A DNA stretch of 64,000 nt from assembly GCA_964390565.1 (NCBI GenBank), contig CAYMII010000007.1, positions 33,327 through 97,326 of the forward strand, in the 5' to 3' direction. Below the pieces are notes generated by a model. That model had not been told where the DNA came from. It was given only the letters and a program-made list of their open reading frames with translations, and searched no databases. Both the position numbers and the translations under genes were made by a program. This DNA is from UBA8529 sp964390565 (lineage in GTDB: Bacteria; Bacteroidota; Bacteroidia; Bacteroidales; Tenuifilaceae). Of this stretch, positions 1 to 8,357 are shown piece by piece. Position 1 is the first letter of the stretch. Every line of letters begins with the position of its first letter.

Positions 1-1547
1 GTTGTTCTTGTTCGTGCTGCCTGAAGAATTGAAAAAGAAGTTGTACAAATAACTTTTGAATCAATGTTTTCTGCAGTAATCATAATTCCATCGCCAAGTC
101 CATCAATCATCAAGGCGCCGATATCAGCAGAAGATTTTAACTGAAACGCTTCAACATCCGTATCTTTGTAATCCCTTTCAATAATAACAGGATTCTCAAT
201 CCCAGCGTTCATCAACCTTATAAAAGCAGCGCGTAGATCGGCATAACCGTTTGCATTTGATGTTGATAGAACTAGAATTATGTTTGGATTCGTCTTTATC
301 CATTGAATCTTCTCAGGGGTTAAGATGCTTTGATCAACAAAAATGTAATCTGAACCATTAGTATTGGAAATAATTGGAAGTTGATCCTTGCTTTCTATAG
401 TTGAAATATCAGCCTTGCCTAAAAAGAATTTATCGGCAGCCTGCTCGCTCCTACTCCAACTCTTTGAAGAGGCATTGAAACTCCATCCCCAACCGAGTAG
501 ATCTTTGTATTCTATTCTTTCAAACCTAGATAAATTGGCGATTACAACAGGAGGAGTTGCTCCGCCTATACCATCAATATGCTTCGTCTTTCGTCGATTA
601 TAGGAGAATGGGTTATATGGCAGCTCGTTGATTTCGGGAATTAAAGGGCTTGTCTGGCGATTTGCAAAGTAGCTCGTGAGTTTTTTAGCCACAGGGATTT
701 CAAATTCTGGCTCTTCGGTGAGCGAAACGCGAATGGTATCGCCAATTCCATCGGCTAAGAGCGTTCCGATGCCGACAGCAGATTTAATTCGACCATCCTC
801 ACCTTCGCCCGCCTCGGTAACCCCAAGGTGAAGCGGGTAGACCATATTCTCATTAAGCATCCTGTTTACAAGCATACGCGTTGATTGAACCATCACCCGG
901 GTATTGCTTGATTTCATTGAGATTACAACGTTTCTGAAATTTTGCCTATGGCAAATACGTATAAACTCCATTGCCGATTCAACCATTCCTTCGGGAGTAT
1001 CGCCATAGCGACTCATAATCCTATCTGATAAAGAACCATGATTCACTCCTATTCTTATGGCTACATTGCGCTTTCGGCATAAATCGAGCAATGGAACAAA
1101 TCGCTCCTCAACCTTTATTAACTCCTCGGCATACTCCGCGTCGGTATAATCGAACTTTTGAAACTTAGCACGTGGATCGGCATAGTTGCCTGGGTTAATG
1201 CGAACCTTCTCAACAAATAGTGCTGCTTCGAGAGCAACCTCGGGGTTAAAGTGAATATCGGCTACAAGTGGAATAGTGATTCCTCTTTTTAAAAGCTCTT
1301 GCTTAATGTTCTCTAGGTTTTTTGCCTCTTTAATGCTTGGTGCGGTAATTCGAAACAGCTCAGCTCCTGCTTCAACAGCTCTAATGCATTGGTTTACGGT
1401 TGATAAAGTATCGTTGGTGCTGGTCGTAGCCATTGTTTGAACCCTAACAGGATATTCACTTCCAATCGTAATCGCTCCTACAGAAACAGTATGTGTTTTA
1501 AGCCGTTTGAGATGGGTTAAGCTTTCGCAATATCTATATTTTGGCAT
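1..1547 (-). CDS. ispG: 4-hydroxy-3-methylbut-2-enyl diphosphate synthase IspG (GcpE), C-terminus outside window
   Basis: IspG is the iron-sulfur reductase of the MEP isoprenoid pathway that turns MEcPP into HMBPP. Translating the reverse strand from the ATG at 1547 gives 515 codons without a stop, opening MPKYRYCESL and containing VRVQTMATTST, LVADIHFNPEVA, KVRINPGNYAD, IRIGVNHGSLSDR and HLGVTEAGEGEDGRIKSAVG, which are signatures of the IspG TIM barrel. After about residue 280 comes the extra central domain known from the long IspG of Bacteroidota, Chlamydia and plants. The C-terminal [4Fe-4S] domain lies beyond base 1. Identity is certain; the gene is cut by the window edge, not broken. Confidence 0.97.
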   Translation of the reverse strand, partial: MPKYRYCESLTHLKRLKTHTVSVGAITIGSEYPVRVQTMATTSTNDTLSTVNQCIRAVEAGAELFRITAPSIKEAKNLENIKQELLKRGITIPLVADIHFNPEVALEAALFVEKVRINPGNYADPRAKFQKFDYTDAEYAEELIKVEERFVPLLDLCRKRNVAIRIGVNHGSLSDRIMSRYGDTPEGMVESAMEFIRICHRQNFRNVVISMKSSNTRVMVQSTRMLVNRMLNENMVYPLHLGVTEAGEGEDGRIKSAVGIGTLLADGIGDTIRVSLTEEPEFEIPVAKKLTSYFANRQTSPLIPEINELPYNPFSYNRRKTKHIDGIGGATPPVVIANLSRFERIEYKDLLGWGWSFNASSKSWSRSEQAADKFFLGKADISTIESKDQLPIISNTNGSDYIFVDQSILTPEKIQWIKTNPNIILVLSTSNANGYADLRAAFIRLMNAGIENPVIIERDYKDTDVEAFQLKSSADIGALMIDGLGDGIMITAENIDSKVICTTSFSILQAARTRT

Positions 1548-1599
1548 AGACAAATTTTTTTTACAAAGTAAAAGAAATTGATTAAACATTCAATTTAAC

Positions 1600-1635
1600 C
1601 GCAAAGTTCGCGAAGTTTTCGCAAAGGGCGCAAAG
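1600..1635. repeat. Four-fold CGCAAAG-type heptamer repeat
   Basis: Heptamers CGCAAAG, CGCGAAG, CGCAAAG and CGCAAAG begin at 1600, 1609, 1620 and 1629, so spacing alternates 9, 11 and 9 bases. The stretch is GC-richer than the AT-rich intergenic DNA around it and lies between the divergent ispG and stress-protein genes. It resembles dispersed intergenic repeats I remember from environmental Bacteroidota genomes; no function can be read from it. Confidence 0.6.
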
Positions 1636-1671
1636 AATAAAACAAATGAATTTACGTTTAATTGATTATCC

Positions 1672-1702
1672 TTGTTAACTTCGTACAAACTAGCTACATT
1701 TG
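1672..1702 (+). promoter_or_regulatory. Bacteroidota-type promoter of the universal stress protein gene
   Basis: TTG at 1672-1674, a 20-base spacer and TACATTTG at 1695-1702 match the -33/-7 pattern of the Bacteroidota primary sigma factor. Transcription would start near 1710, about 25 bases before the ATG at 1736. This also argues against the longer reading frame that begins at 1700 inside the -7 element. Confidence 0.7.
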
Positions 1703-1735
1703 CTAGGAAGCTCTTCAAATTTAAACTCAGTTGAC

Positions 1736-2596
1736 ATGAAACATATAATCGTTCCTATCGATTTCTCGAAAGAGTCGCTAAACGGTTTGCGATTAGCGCT
1801 AATTTTTGCCAATCACCTTCATTGCAATATTCAAATGGTTTATGTTCAACGTCCTGTTTCGGAGATGGGACGTATTGGTCTTGAGGAGGAGCATAAGGCC
1901 GCAATTCAAAATTTTGAGAAACTTATTGAAGAATATAAAACCAAACTAAACAAGGGTCTTGAGTTAACATATATTGTTAAAAAGGGAAAGATTTATCGCG
2001 AAGTGGTAAACCAAGCCGAGGCGTTTGAAGATACGGCAATTATTTGCTCAACCCATGGAGCATCGGGTTTTGAGGAGTTCTTTATTGGTAGCAATGCTTT
2101 TAAAATTGTTTCGGCAACCGAGCAACCCGTTATAACCATCCGTCATGGCTCGGTTCCTCATGAAGTTAAAATAATTGTAATGCCCATTGATATTACATCG
2201 GATACACGCCAAAAGGTGCCTCTCACAGCTGAGATAGCAAAAGCTTTTGATGCCGAAATTCATATTGTTGCGGTATCGTCGCTACAAACCGATGAGGTTG
2301 TTGGCAAACTGAATGCCTATACCAAGCAAATAGGAGAATACCTCGATGGTTTAAAAATCCCATATAAAACCGCAAGCCTTGTTGGTGATAACCTTACCGA
2401 TATTACCATTGAGTACGCGCTTGATGTTAATGCTGATATGATTAGCATTATGACCGAGCAATCGAAAGCAATTAGCAACTTCGTTTTGGGTAGCTACGCA
2501 CAGCAGATGCTTAGCAAATCGCCAATGCCTGTTTTAAGTGTTACTCCCCAGGAGATATTTATACTTGGAAGTTTTGCAACTCAAGGGTATGCATAG
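1736..2596 (+). CDS. Universal stress protein, tandem UspA domains
   Basis: A 286-residue cytoplasmic protein made of two UspA-like halves (about 1-145 and 150-280). The first half opens MKHIIVPIDFSKES, the usual beta-1/loop of Usp proteins, and ends with STHGASGFEEFFIGSNAFKI, a version of the G-x2-G-x9-G(S) nucleotide-binding loop. The second half (VMPIDITSD at its start) has no glycine-rich loop of that kind, so at most one half probably binds ATP. The start is set at 1736, because the frame open from 1700 begins inside the promoter. The gene is monocistronic, with its own promoter and a strong terminator. A second tandem Usp lies at 48632-49459. Confidence 0.88.
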   Translation: MKHIIVPIDFSKESLNGLRLALIFANHLHCNIQMVYVQRPVSEMGRIGLEEEHKAAIQNFEKLIEEYKTKLNKGLELTYIVKKGKIYREVVNQAEAFEDTAIICSTHGASGFEEFFIGSNAFKIVSATEQPVITIRHGSVPHEVKIIVMPIDITSDTRQKVPLTAEIAKAFDAEIHIVAVSSLQTDEVVGKLNAYTKQIGEYLDGLKIPYKTASLVGDNLTDITIEYALDVNADMISIMTEQSKAISNFVLGSYAQQMLSKSPMPVLSVTPQEIFILGSFATQGYA

Positions 2597-2618
2597 ATTC
2601 AGCTATTAAAAAATTTAA

Positions 2619-2645
2619 GGGGGATCAGATCCCCCTTTTTTATTT
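2619..2645 (+). terminator. Rho-independent terminator after the stress protein gene
   Basis: Seven-base stem GGGGGAT/ATCCCCC (2619-2625 with 2629-2635), a 3-base loop and a T-rich tail (TTTTTTATTTT). It follows the stress-protein stop codon by about 22 bases. Confidence 0.93.
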
Positions 2646-2870
2646 TATCGATATTTTATAAAGGTAGTATTTTCCTGTGAGGGTATTAATTGAATCTGAT
2701 TTTTTGAAAGTGTACTCGGAAAATTGCCATATAATTGAGTTATGCATATTATATTAATCGTTTTTGCCATTCCTTTTGAAGATAAACTCCAGTATTATGC
2801 CATTGTATAATTCGTACCTTTATATTTATATATCTTATTTTCATATAAAACCCGTTAGACGTAATTTATT
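2646..2870. other. AT-rich intergenic region, no gene seen
   Basis: About 225 bases between the terminator of the stress protein and the next gene. Only a weak -7-like TACCTTTA (near 2815-2822) without a well-spaced -33 element is visible. No open frame or RNA gene was recognised. Confidence 0.5.
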
Positions 2871-4385
2871 ATGATTAAAACGAATAATTACCATTTTCTC
2901 CTTTTTGTATTTTTAATAACCATATTTTCTTGCTGTTTTACCACACTATCTAACTATGTTCATACGCCCATTGATGGGTTTAAAGACCTTACGCTCACAG
3001 TTTTGCATTTTTTGATAGTTACTATTGGCTGCTTTGCATTCTATTACTTTTTGGCTTTAAATAAATATGTTTTTACTCTTTTTTTTCCACTAATTTCTTC
3101 AGTATCTGCCACGATTGCATATTTTGTTTTTTTTCAAAATGTAACTTTTACCACAAGCATTTTAGATGCAGCACTCCATAACGATATTAGAACCTCACTT
3201 GATTTGATAACCCTTTCGTTAGTCCTGTTTGTTGGCTCCTCTATTACAATTTCTGTTTTTGCTGTTTTTTATAGATTTAAAAAAATAGTGTATAGATTTA
3301 GATGGATTGAATTTATTGCTGTGTTTTTGATTGGTACATTTATTTACCAAATAAACATATACAGAAACAATAGCATATTCCAACGCCTCCCTTTTAGCAT
3401 TTACTTTGTTGCCAAAATATATTCTCAACAAATACAAAACGTAAGTAGAAGTCGTTCAGAATTTGCCTTAGACGCCTACTGTCAGTCAGATACGGTTACC
3501 CTGGTATTAATTATTGGAGAATCTGCTCGAGCAGATCATTTTCAACTAAATGGATATAAAAGAGCAACGACTCCAATGCTAAGCAAAACAACTTCAATAA
3601 GTTATCCAAACATATATTCCGAATGGACGCATACGAACCCAAGCTTAGCACACTTTTTAACTCGTTCAGACAGCCTTAATCATGAACCTTCGTTAACTGA
3701 GCAATCGTTTATAAGTATCTTTAATCGTTGTGGATATGCTACAACATGGATTGCTAACCAAGAACCGGCTCCAAATTATATGCCTTTGGTAAAGGAGGCT
3801 CAAAACGTAACTTATGTGAACCCGGGGTTTTCAGTGTATAATTATAACAAAAAATGGCTTGACCTAGATGCCTTATCGCATCTTGAACAATCTCTAAAAG
3901 TCAACGCACCGCGAAAACTTATTATTATACATACCATTGGAAGCCATTGGTGGTATAACGATCATTTTACAGATAGCACAACTATTTTTAAACCAATATT
4001 AGAAACAAAAAATATTATTTATGCCTCTCAATCCGAACTAATAAATTCATATGATAATACGATTGTATCCACTGACTATTTTTTGAGTAAGATAATTAAT
4101 CATCTTGAAGGGTTAAATGCCTGTATGGTGTACCTTTCTGATCATGGGGAATCACTTGGAGAAAATGGTAAATGGTTACATGCACAAGATAATGAACCCG
4201 AAAAAAATCCTGCATGCATACTTTGGTTTTCGCAAAAATACATTTCCAAACATAACGCAAAATATTTAAAGATTCTTGCCAACAAGAATAAAAAATGGAG
4301 AACAGATTTCTTGTTTCATAGCATCTTGAGTGTGGGTGATATAAAAAGTAATACTTTGAATTGTGGTGTAGATATCTCTAAATAA
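2871..4385 (+). CDS. Phosphoethanolamine-transferase-like membrane enzyme (EptA/sulfatase fold)
   Basis: 504 residues: an N-terminal block with about five membrane segments (roughly 8-28, 43-62, 67-90, 112-135, 146-165) and a periplasmic alkaline-phosphatase-fold domain from about 205. IIGESARADHFQLNGY at 214-229 matches the nucleophile loop of EptA/MCR-type lipid A phosphoethanolamine transferases. YLSDHGESLG (D424, H425) and H437 match their metal ligands. The nucleophile position is Ser218 rather than the Thr of EptA and MCR, as also happens in CptA/EptC relatives. The likely role is to add phosphoethanolamine to a lipid A or other envelope glycan; the acceptor cannot be told. The gene stands alone, is AT-rich and lacks a convincing promoter match. 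Confidence 0.82.
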   Translation: MIKTNNYHFLLFVFLITIFSCCFTTLSNYVHTPIDGFKDLTLTVLHFLIVTIGCFAFYYFLALNKYVFTLFFPLISSVSATIAYFVFFQNVTFTTSILDAALHNDIRTSLDLITLSLVLFVGSSITISVFAVFYRFKKIVYRFRWIEFIAVFLIGTFIYQINIYRNNSIFQRLPFSIYFVAKIYSQQIQNVSRSRSEFALDAYCQSDTVTLVLIIGESARADHFQLNGYKRATTPMLSKTTSISYPNIYSEWTHTNPSLAHFLTRSDSLNHEPSLTEQSFISIFNRCGYATTWIANQEPAPNYMPLVKEAQNVTYVNPGFSVYNYNKKWLDLDALSHLEQSLKVNAPRKLIIIHTIGSHWWYNDHFTDSTTIFKPILETKNIIYASQSELINSYDNTIVSTDYFLSKIINHLEGLNACMVYLSDHGESLGENGKWLHAQDNEPEKNPACILWFSQKYISKHNAKYLKILANKNKKWRTDFLFHSILSVGDIKSNTLNCGVDISK

Positions 4386-4757
4386 TAACTTTTTGTGACT
4401 TCCTGCAACAGGAAAATCTCCAATTTAACCTCTTAAATCAATTGCGGATGATCAGGTAACAGTAATCTTTCCTTCATAATTGTATCCAAAAACAACTAAA
4501 GGTTTACCCCTCTGTAAAATTGATTACGCTTCATCTAAGAGTTAGCAGCCGCGCTTTTGAAAGTAGTTATAAACATTATATAAATTCACTGTCTTCAATT
4601 TAAATTCATTAGTTTCAATATAACCTTCCTAATCCCCTACAAAACATTTACATTTGTATATCTGTTAGTTAATTAAAACTATCAGTATTTTAAATAATTA
4701 TGAAATGTCCATGATATAGTTTTTGCCAAATGCGATAATTAAAAAATGGACATTCCA
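4386..4757. other. AT-rich intergenic region, no gene seen
   Basis: This stretch follows the phosphoethanolamine-transferase-like gene. It holds a short hairpin at 4400-4414 (TTCCTG, 3-base loop, CAGGAA) without a T tail, and an isolated TACATTTG near 4649 with no -33 partner. No convincing open frame or structured RNA is visible. Confidence 0.5.
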
Positions 4758-4789
4758 TGTGAGCCACTACAAAAGCAACCATAACTTTG
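4758..4789 (+). promoter_or_regulatory. Promoter candidate for rnr
   Basis: TGTG (4758-4761, 3 of 4 to TTTG), a 20-base spacer and a full -7 match TAACTTTG (4782-4789). The predicted start is near 4796, giving a 5' leader of about 40 bases before the RNase R ATG. Confidence 0.55.
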
Positions 4790-4835
4790 ACATTGTTTGT
4801 TTTTGGTTACGTGGTGATTAATAAACTATAAACAC

Positions 4836-7040
4836 ATGAAAGACAAAAAGAAAAAACACGACAAGAAGGCTAAAAAAGGCATTCGAAAGAAAGATTTAAT
4901 AAAGGAAATTCTAGCGCTATTCTCCGCAAATCCATCATATACATACAACTATAAGCAAATTGCCAAAGAGCTCAACATCAAAGATGATGGCCCACGTATG
5001 ATGATAACCGAAGTGCTTTACGAGCTGAAGTTCAGCGGAGCGCTCGAAGAGTTATATACAGGCAAATTCAAACTAAAAGCGTTGGTTGGTTACGCTTTTG
5101 GAACAATTGAAATCAACAATGATGGAACGGCCAATGTAACCACCGAGGATAATCGAGAGATAATAATCCCAGAGTTTCGCCTAAACCACGCTTTGCATGG
5201 TGATAGAGTACAGGTTTTAATCTCTCATCGGATAAGGAGAAATCTTCCTGAAGGAGAGGTGGTTAAGGTGATTGAACGCGCTAAGCGTAACTTTGTCGGA
5301 ACAATAAGCCTTGAGCGCAACTACGCATTCCTAATTCCCGATAACAAGCAGATGCCTTACGATATCTTTATCGCACAAAAGGATCTGAAAAAGGCAAAAA
5401 ATGGTCAAAAGGTTATTGCTCGTATTACCGATTGGCCAGCAAACATGAAGAATCCGAATGGTGAGGTTATTGAAGTGTTAGGTAGCCCGGGTGTTAACGA
5501 GGTTGAAATGCACGCAATCCTTGCTGAGTTTGAACTTCCATATCGATTCCCCGAGGAGCTAAATGCTGTAGCCAGCAAGATTACTGAGGAGATTACCACA
5601 AAGGACTATAACCAACGTCGCGATTTTAGGGATATTCCAACCTTCACCATCGACCCTGTTGATGCAAAGGATTTCGATGATGCCTTATCGTTCAAAGTTT
5701 TGCCTAACGGCAATTACGAGGTTGGCGTTCACATTGCCGATGTCACGCATTACGTTGAGCCCAATTCACCTATTGATGTCGAGGCTTTAGAGCGTGCCAC
5801 CTCTGTTTACTTGGTAGATAGATGCGTTCCTATGCTACCCGAAAGGTTATCGAACTTTATCTGCTCATTACGTCCAAACGAGGAGAAGCTTTGCTTCTCG
5901 GCTGTTTTTGAAGTAAACGATGCTGCCGATATCCTTAATACTTGGTTTGGAAGAACCGTTATCTACTCACAGCGCCGTTTTACTTATGAGGAGGCTCAAG
6001 CGGTTATTGAGACTCGCAAGGGTGATATGTTAAATGAGATTCTCAAACTTCATGATCTTGCTCAAACGCTAAGGAAGAAACGGTTCAAATCGGGTGCAAT
6101 TGGTTTTGAGCGAACTGAGGTAAAGTTTGATCTAGATAAAACAGGAAAACCTCTTGGCGTATTCTTCAAAGAGAACAAGGAATCGAACCAGCTTATTGAG
6201 GAGTTTATGCTCCTTGCCAACAAAAAGGTGGCTGAGCTTATTGGAAAGGTAAAAGATAAAGAGCGAGTAAAACCCTTTGTTTATCGTATCCACGACAAAC
6301 CAAATACCGAGAAGTTCGATTCGTTCCGTAGTTTTATTACCCGCTTTGGTTACAATATCGAAGGTGGAGGCGAAAAGCAAATTAGCAAATCGCTAAATAA
6401 GCTGATGGAAGATGTGAGGGGCAAAAAGGAGCAAAACCTTATCGAAACGCTTGCCCTGCGGACTATGGCTAAGGCTCGCTACTCTACCAACAATATTGGA
6501 CATTACGGTTTGGCATTTCAGCACTACACGCACTTTACATCACCTATTCGTCGTTACCCCGATATGATGGTTCATCGGCTTTTGGCGCATTACCTAAAAC
6601 ATGGGGCGCCGGAAAACCAAGAGGTTCTTGAAAAGCAGTGTAAGCATTCGTCGGAGATGGAGGTTCGCGCTTCAGAAGCCGAGCGTGCATCGATAAAGTA
6701 CAAGCAGGTTGAATACATGTCGGATAAGGTTGGTCAGATATTCTCTGGCGTAATCTCTGGCGTAACCGGTTTTGGAATTTTTGTTGAGCTGGTTGAAAGT
6801 AAATGCGAGGGTTTAGTGCCAATCCGTGAACTGGATGACGATTTCTACGAGTTTGATGAGGATAACTACTGCTTAGTTGGCAAGCAAACGGCTAAAAAGT
6901 TTCAGCTAGGCGATGAGGTTAAAATTGAGGTTTGGCGAACAAATCTCGCTAAAAAGCATCTCGACTTTAAACTTGTTAGCGATAATCCTATCAAACAAAC
7001 ATCTTTTAAAAAGCAGATGAAACCTAGAAGAAAACGTTAA
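4836..7040 (+). CDS. rnr: Ribonuclease R
   Basis: A 734-residue RNase II-family 3'-5' exoribonuclease that degrades structured RNA. Order of parts: a lysine-rich N-terminus (MKDKKKKHDKKAKK) and winged-helix-like segment, cold-shock-like domains (GTISLERNYAFLIPDN, about 155-170), the RNB catalytic domain with DPVDAKDFDDAL (about 272-283, metal-binding aspartates) and HFTSPIRRYPDMMVH (about 565), an S1 domain (GQIFSGVISGVTGFGIFVEL, about 633), and a basic tail ending KPRRKR. Length and order are typical of RNase R rather than RNase II. A lipoprotein gene follows after 19 bases and may be co-transcribed. Confidence 0.97.
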   Translation: MKDKKKKHDKKAKKGIRKKDLIKEILALFSANPSYTYNYKQIAKELNIKDDGPRMMITEVLYELKFSGALEELYTGKFKLKALVGYAFGTIEINNDGTANVTTEDNREIIIPEFRLNHALHGDRVQVLISHRIRRNLPEGEVVKVIERAKRNFVGTISLERNYAFLIPDNKQMPYDIFIAQKDLKKAKNGQKVIARITDWPANMKNPNGEVIEVLGSPGVNEVEMHAILAEFELPYRFPEELNAVASKITEEITTKDYNQRRDFRDIPTFTIDPVDAKDFDDALSFKVLPNGNYEVGVHIADVTHYVEPNSPIDVEALERATSVYLVDRCVPMLPERLSNFICSLRPNEEKLCFSAVFEVNDAADILNTWFGRTVIYSQRRFTYEEAQAVIETRKGDMLNEILKLHDLAQTLRKKRFKSGAIGFERTEVKFDLDKTGKPLGVFFKENKESNQLIEEFMLLANKKVAELIGKVKDKERVKPFVYRIHDKPNTEKFDSFRSFITRFGYNIEGGGEKQISKSLNKLMEDVRGKKEQNLIETLALRTMAKARYSTNNIGHYGLAFQHYTHFTSPIRRYPDMMVHRLLAHYLKHGAPENQEVLEKQCKHSSEMEVRASEAERASIKYKQVEYMSDKVGQIFSGVISGVTGFGIFVELVESKCEGLVPIRELDDDFYEFDEDNYCLVGKQTAKKFQLGDEVKIEVWRTNLAKKHLDFKLVSDNPIKQTSFKKQMKPRRKR

Positions 7041-7059
7041 TATTAAACCTTACCTATTT

Positions 7060-8295
7060 ATGAAGAAACTTTTAATCATTGCGATTGCTCTTGTTGCAAT
7101 AGCCGCATGCAGCAAAAAGAGCGAAATGAAGCAAGGTCCATGGCTTGGTGTAATTCAAATTGATCCTGCCGATAGGAGCATGGATGTTAATTTCAACCTT
7201 AACTACTCGGTTAACGAGCAGGGAAATTCTCAGTTTTTAATCACAAATGCCGATGAAAAAATTGTTGTTGATGAGATAACCAAAAATGGCGATACCCTTT
7301 TCATGAAACTTCCTGTGTTTACAAGCGAGATCGTTGCTGTTTTTAAAAACGATTCTTTGGTAGGAAAGTATTACCCAAAGGGGAAAGCTGCTGTTAATTC
7401 CTATAAGTTTTTTGCCATTGCTGGCATTACCGATCGATTCCCCAATAATACCGAAAAGGCAGCCTTTAACGTTGCTGGTCGTTGGAAGATTATAGAAAAC
7501 GGAGGAACTCCCGATTCAACAATAATGGTTGGGGAGTTTAAACAAGAAGGGGATAAGGTTACAGGAACTTTCCTCAACACAACCGGCGATTATCGTTATC
7601 TTGAGGGAAAAGTATCGGGAAATAAATTCATGCTTTCTGCAGTTGATGGTTCTCACACATTTATCATCACAGCCGAACTTACTAACGAAAACACCATGGA
7701 GAATGGTCGTTTTATGGGTAGTCCAAAGTGGGTTAGCAAATGGCGTGCTGAACGCAATGATAAAATTGCTCTTCCTACAAACGAGGAACTTGTAAGGGTG
7801 AAAAAGGGAATGTCAACCTTTGATTTTGCTGGTATCGATATGAATGGTAACAAAGTAACCTCTAAAGATGAAGTATTTCAAGGTAAAGTACTTGCTGTTT
7901 TGGCTGGTGGAAGCTGGTGCCCAAACTGCTTGGATGAGGCTCGTCTTTTCCGCGAATTATATAGTAAATATAAGGACAAAGGCTTTGAAGTAGTGGCATT
8001 AAATTTCGAGGATAAAACCTTCGAAACATCAAAAGTTAAAATGGAGCGTTTCATTAAGCAAACTGGGGCAAACTACACATTCTTATATGTTTCTCCTCGT
8101 GGGGGTGCAAAGAGGGATTCAGTACTTTACCCAATAGAAGGTAAAATGGCTTTCCCAACAGGAATGTTTATTGATAAACTAGGCCATATTCGTAGAGTTG
8201 AAACTGGTTTTTCTGGTCCAGGAACAGGCGAGCATTATACCAAATTTGTTGATGAAACAACAAAACTTATTGAACTGCTGCTAAGTGAGAAATAA
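7060..8295 (+). CDS. TlpA-like thiol-disulfide lipoprotein
   Basis: 411 residues. A lipoprotein signal (MKKLLIIAIALVAIAAC, lipidated Cys17) is followed by a beta-rich domain of the DUF4369 style (about 25-235). A thioredoxin-like AhpC/TSA-TlpA domain covers about 250-411. The active site is WCPNC (Cys287, Cys290) after LAVLAGGS. Family members are membrane-anchored periplasmic thiol oxidoreductases that reduce disulfides or support cytochrome maturation; the partner here is unknown. It lies 19 bases behind rnr and ends at a strong bidirectional terminator. Confidence 0.88.
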   Translation: MKKLLIIAIALVAIAACSKKSEMKQGPWLGVIQIDPADRSMDVNFNLNYSVNEQGNSQFLITNADEKIVVDEITKNGDTLFMKLPVFTSEIVAVFKNDSLVGKYYPKGKAAVNSYKFFAIAGITDRFPNNTEKAAFNVAGRWKIIENGGTPDSTIMVGEFKQEGDKVTGTFLNTTGDYRYLEGKVSGNKFMLSAVDGSHTFIITAELTNENTMENGRFMGSPKWVSKWRAERNDKIALPTNEELVRVKKGMSTFDFAGIDMNGNKVTSKDEVFQGKVLAVLAGGSWCPNCLDEARLFRELYSKYKDKGFEVVALNFEDKTFETSKVKMERFIKQTGANYTFLYVSPRGGAKRDSVLYPIEGKMAFPTGMFIDKLGHIRRVETGFSGPGTGEHYTKFVDETTKLIELLLSEK

Positions 8296-8330
8296 TTTGA
8301 AGACATTAGACTTCAGATGCTAGATAAAAG

Positions 8331-8357
8331 AAAAAGGGTGCCTTAGCACCCTTTTTT
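8331..8357. terminator. Bidirectional terminator between convergent genes
   Basis: AAAAAGGGTGC (8331-8341), loop CTTA, GCACCCTTTTTT (8346-8357). The stem has a T tract on the forward strand and, read in reverse, the A run gives one too. It separates the TlpA-like gene from the convergent sugar-transferase gene, whose stop codon it overlaps. Confidence 0.9.

Noticed and set aside
388..603. Short forward open frame inside the ispG region
   Set aside because: It lies antisense within the well-supported ispG coding region, has no start context and no recognisable protein.
4400..4414. Hairpin TTCCTG-CAA-CAGGAA after the phosphoethanolamine-transferase-like gene
   Set aside because: Stem of only six bases and no T tract, so not called as a terminator.
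4455..4510. Reverse-strand reading GKPLVVFGYNYEGKITVT in the gap before rnr
   Set aside because: Only about 18 residues between stop codons, without a start; I recognise no family, so chance is as good an explanation.
6544..6822. Antisense frame of 92 codons in rnr
   Set aside because: Shadow of the RNase R gene; the forward frame has catalytic motifs across the same bases.
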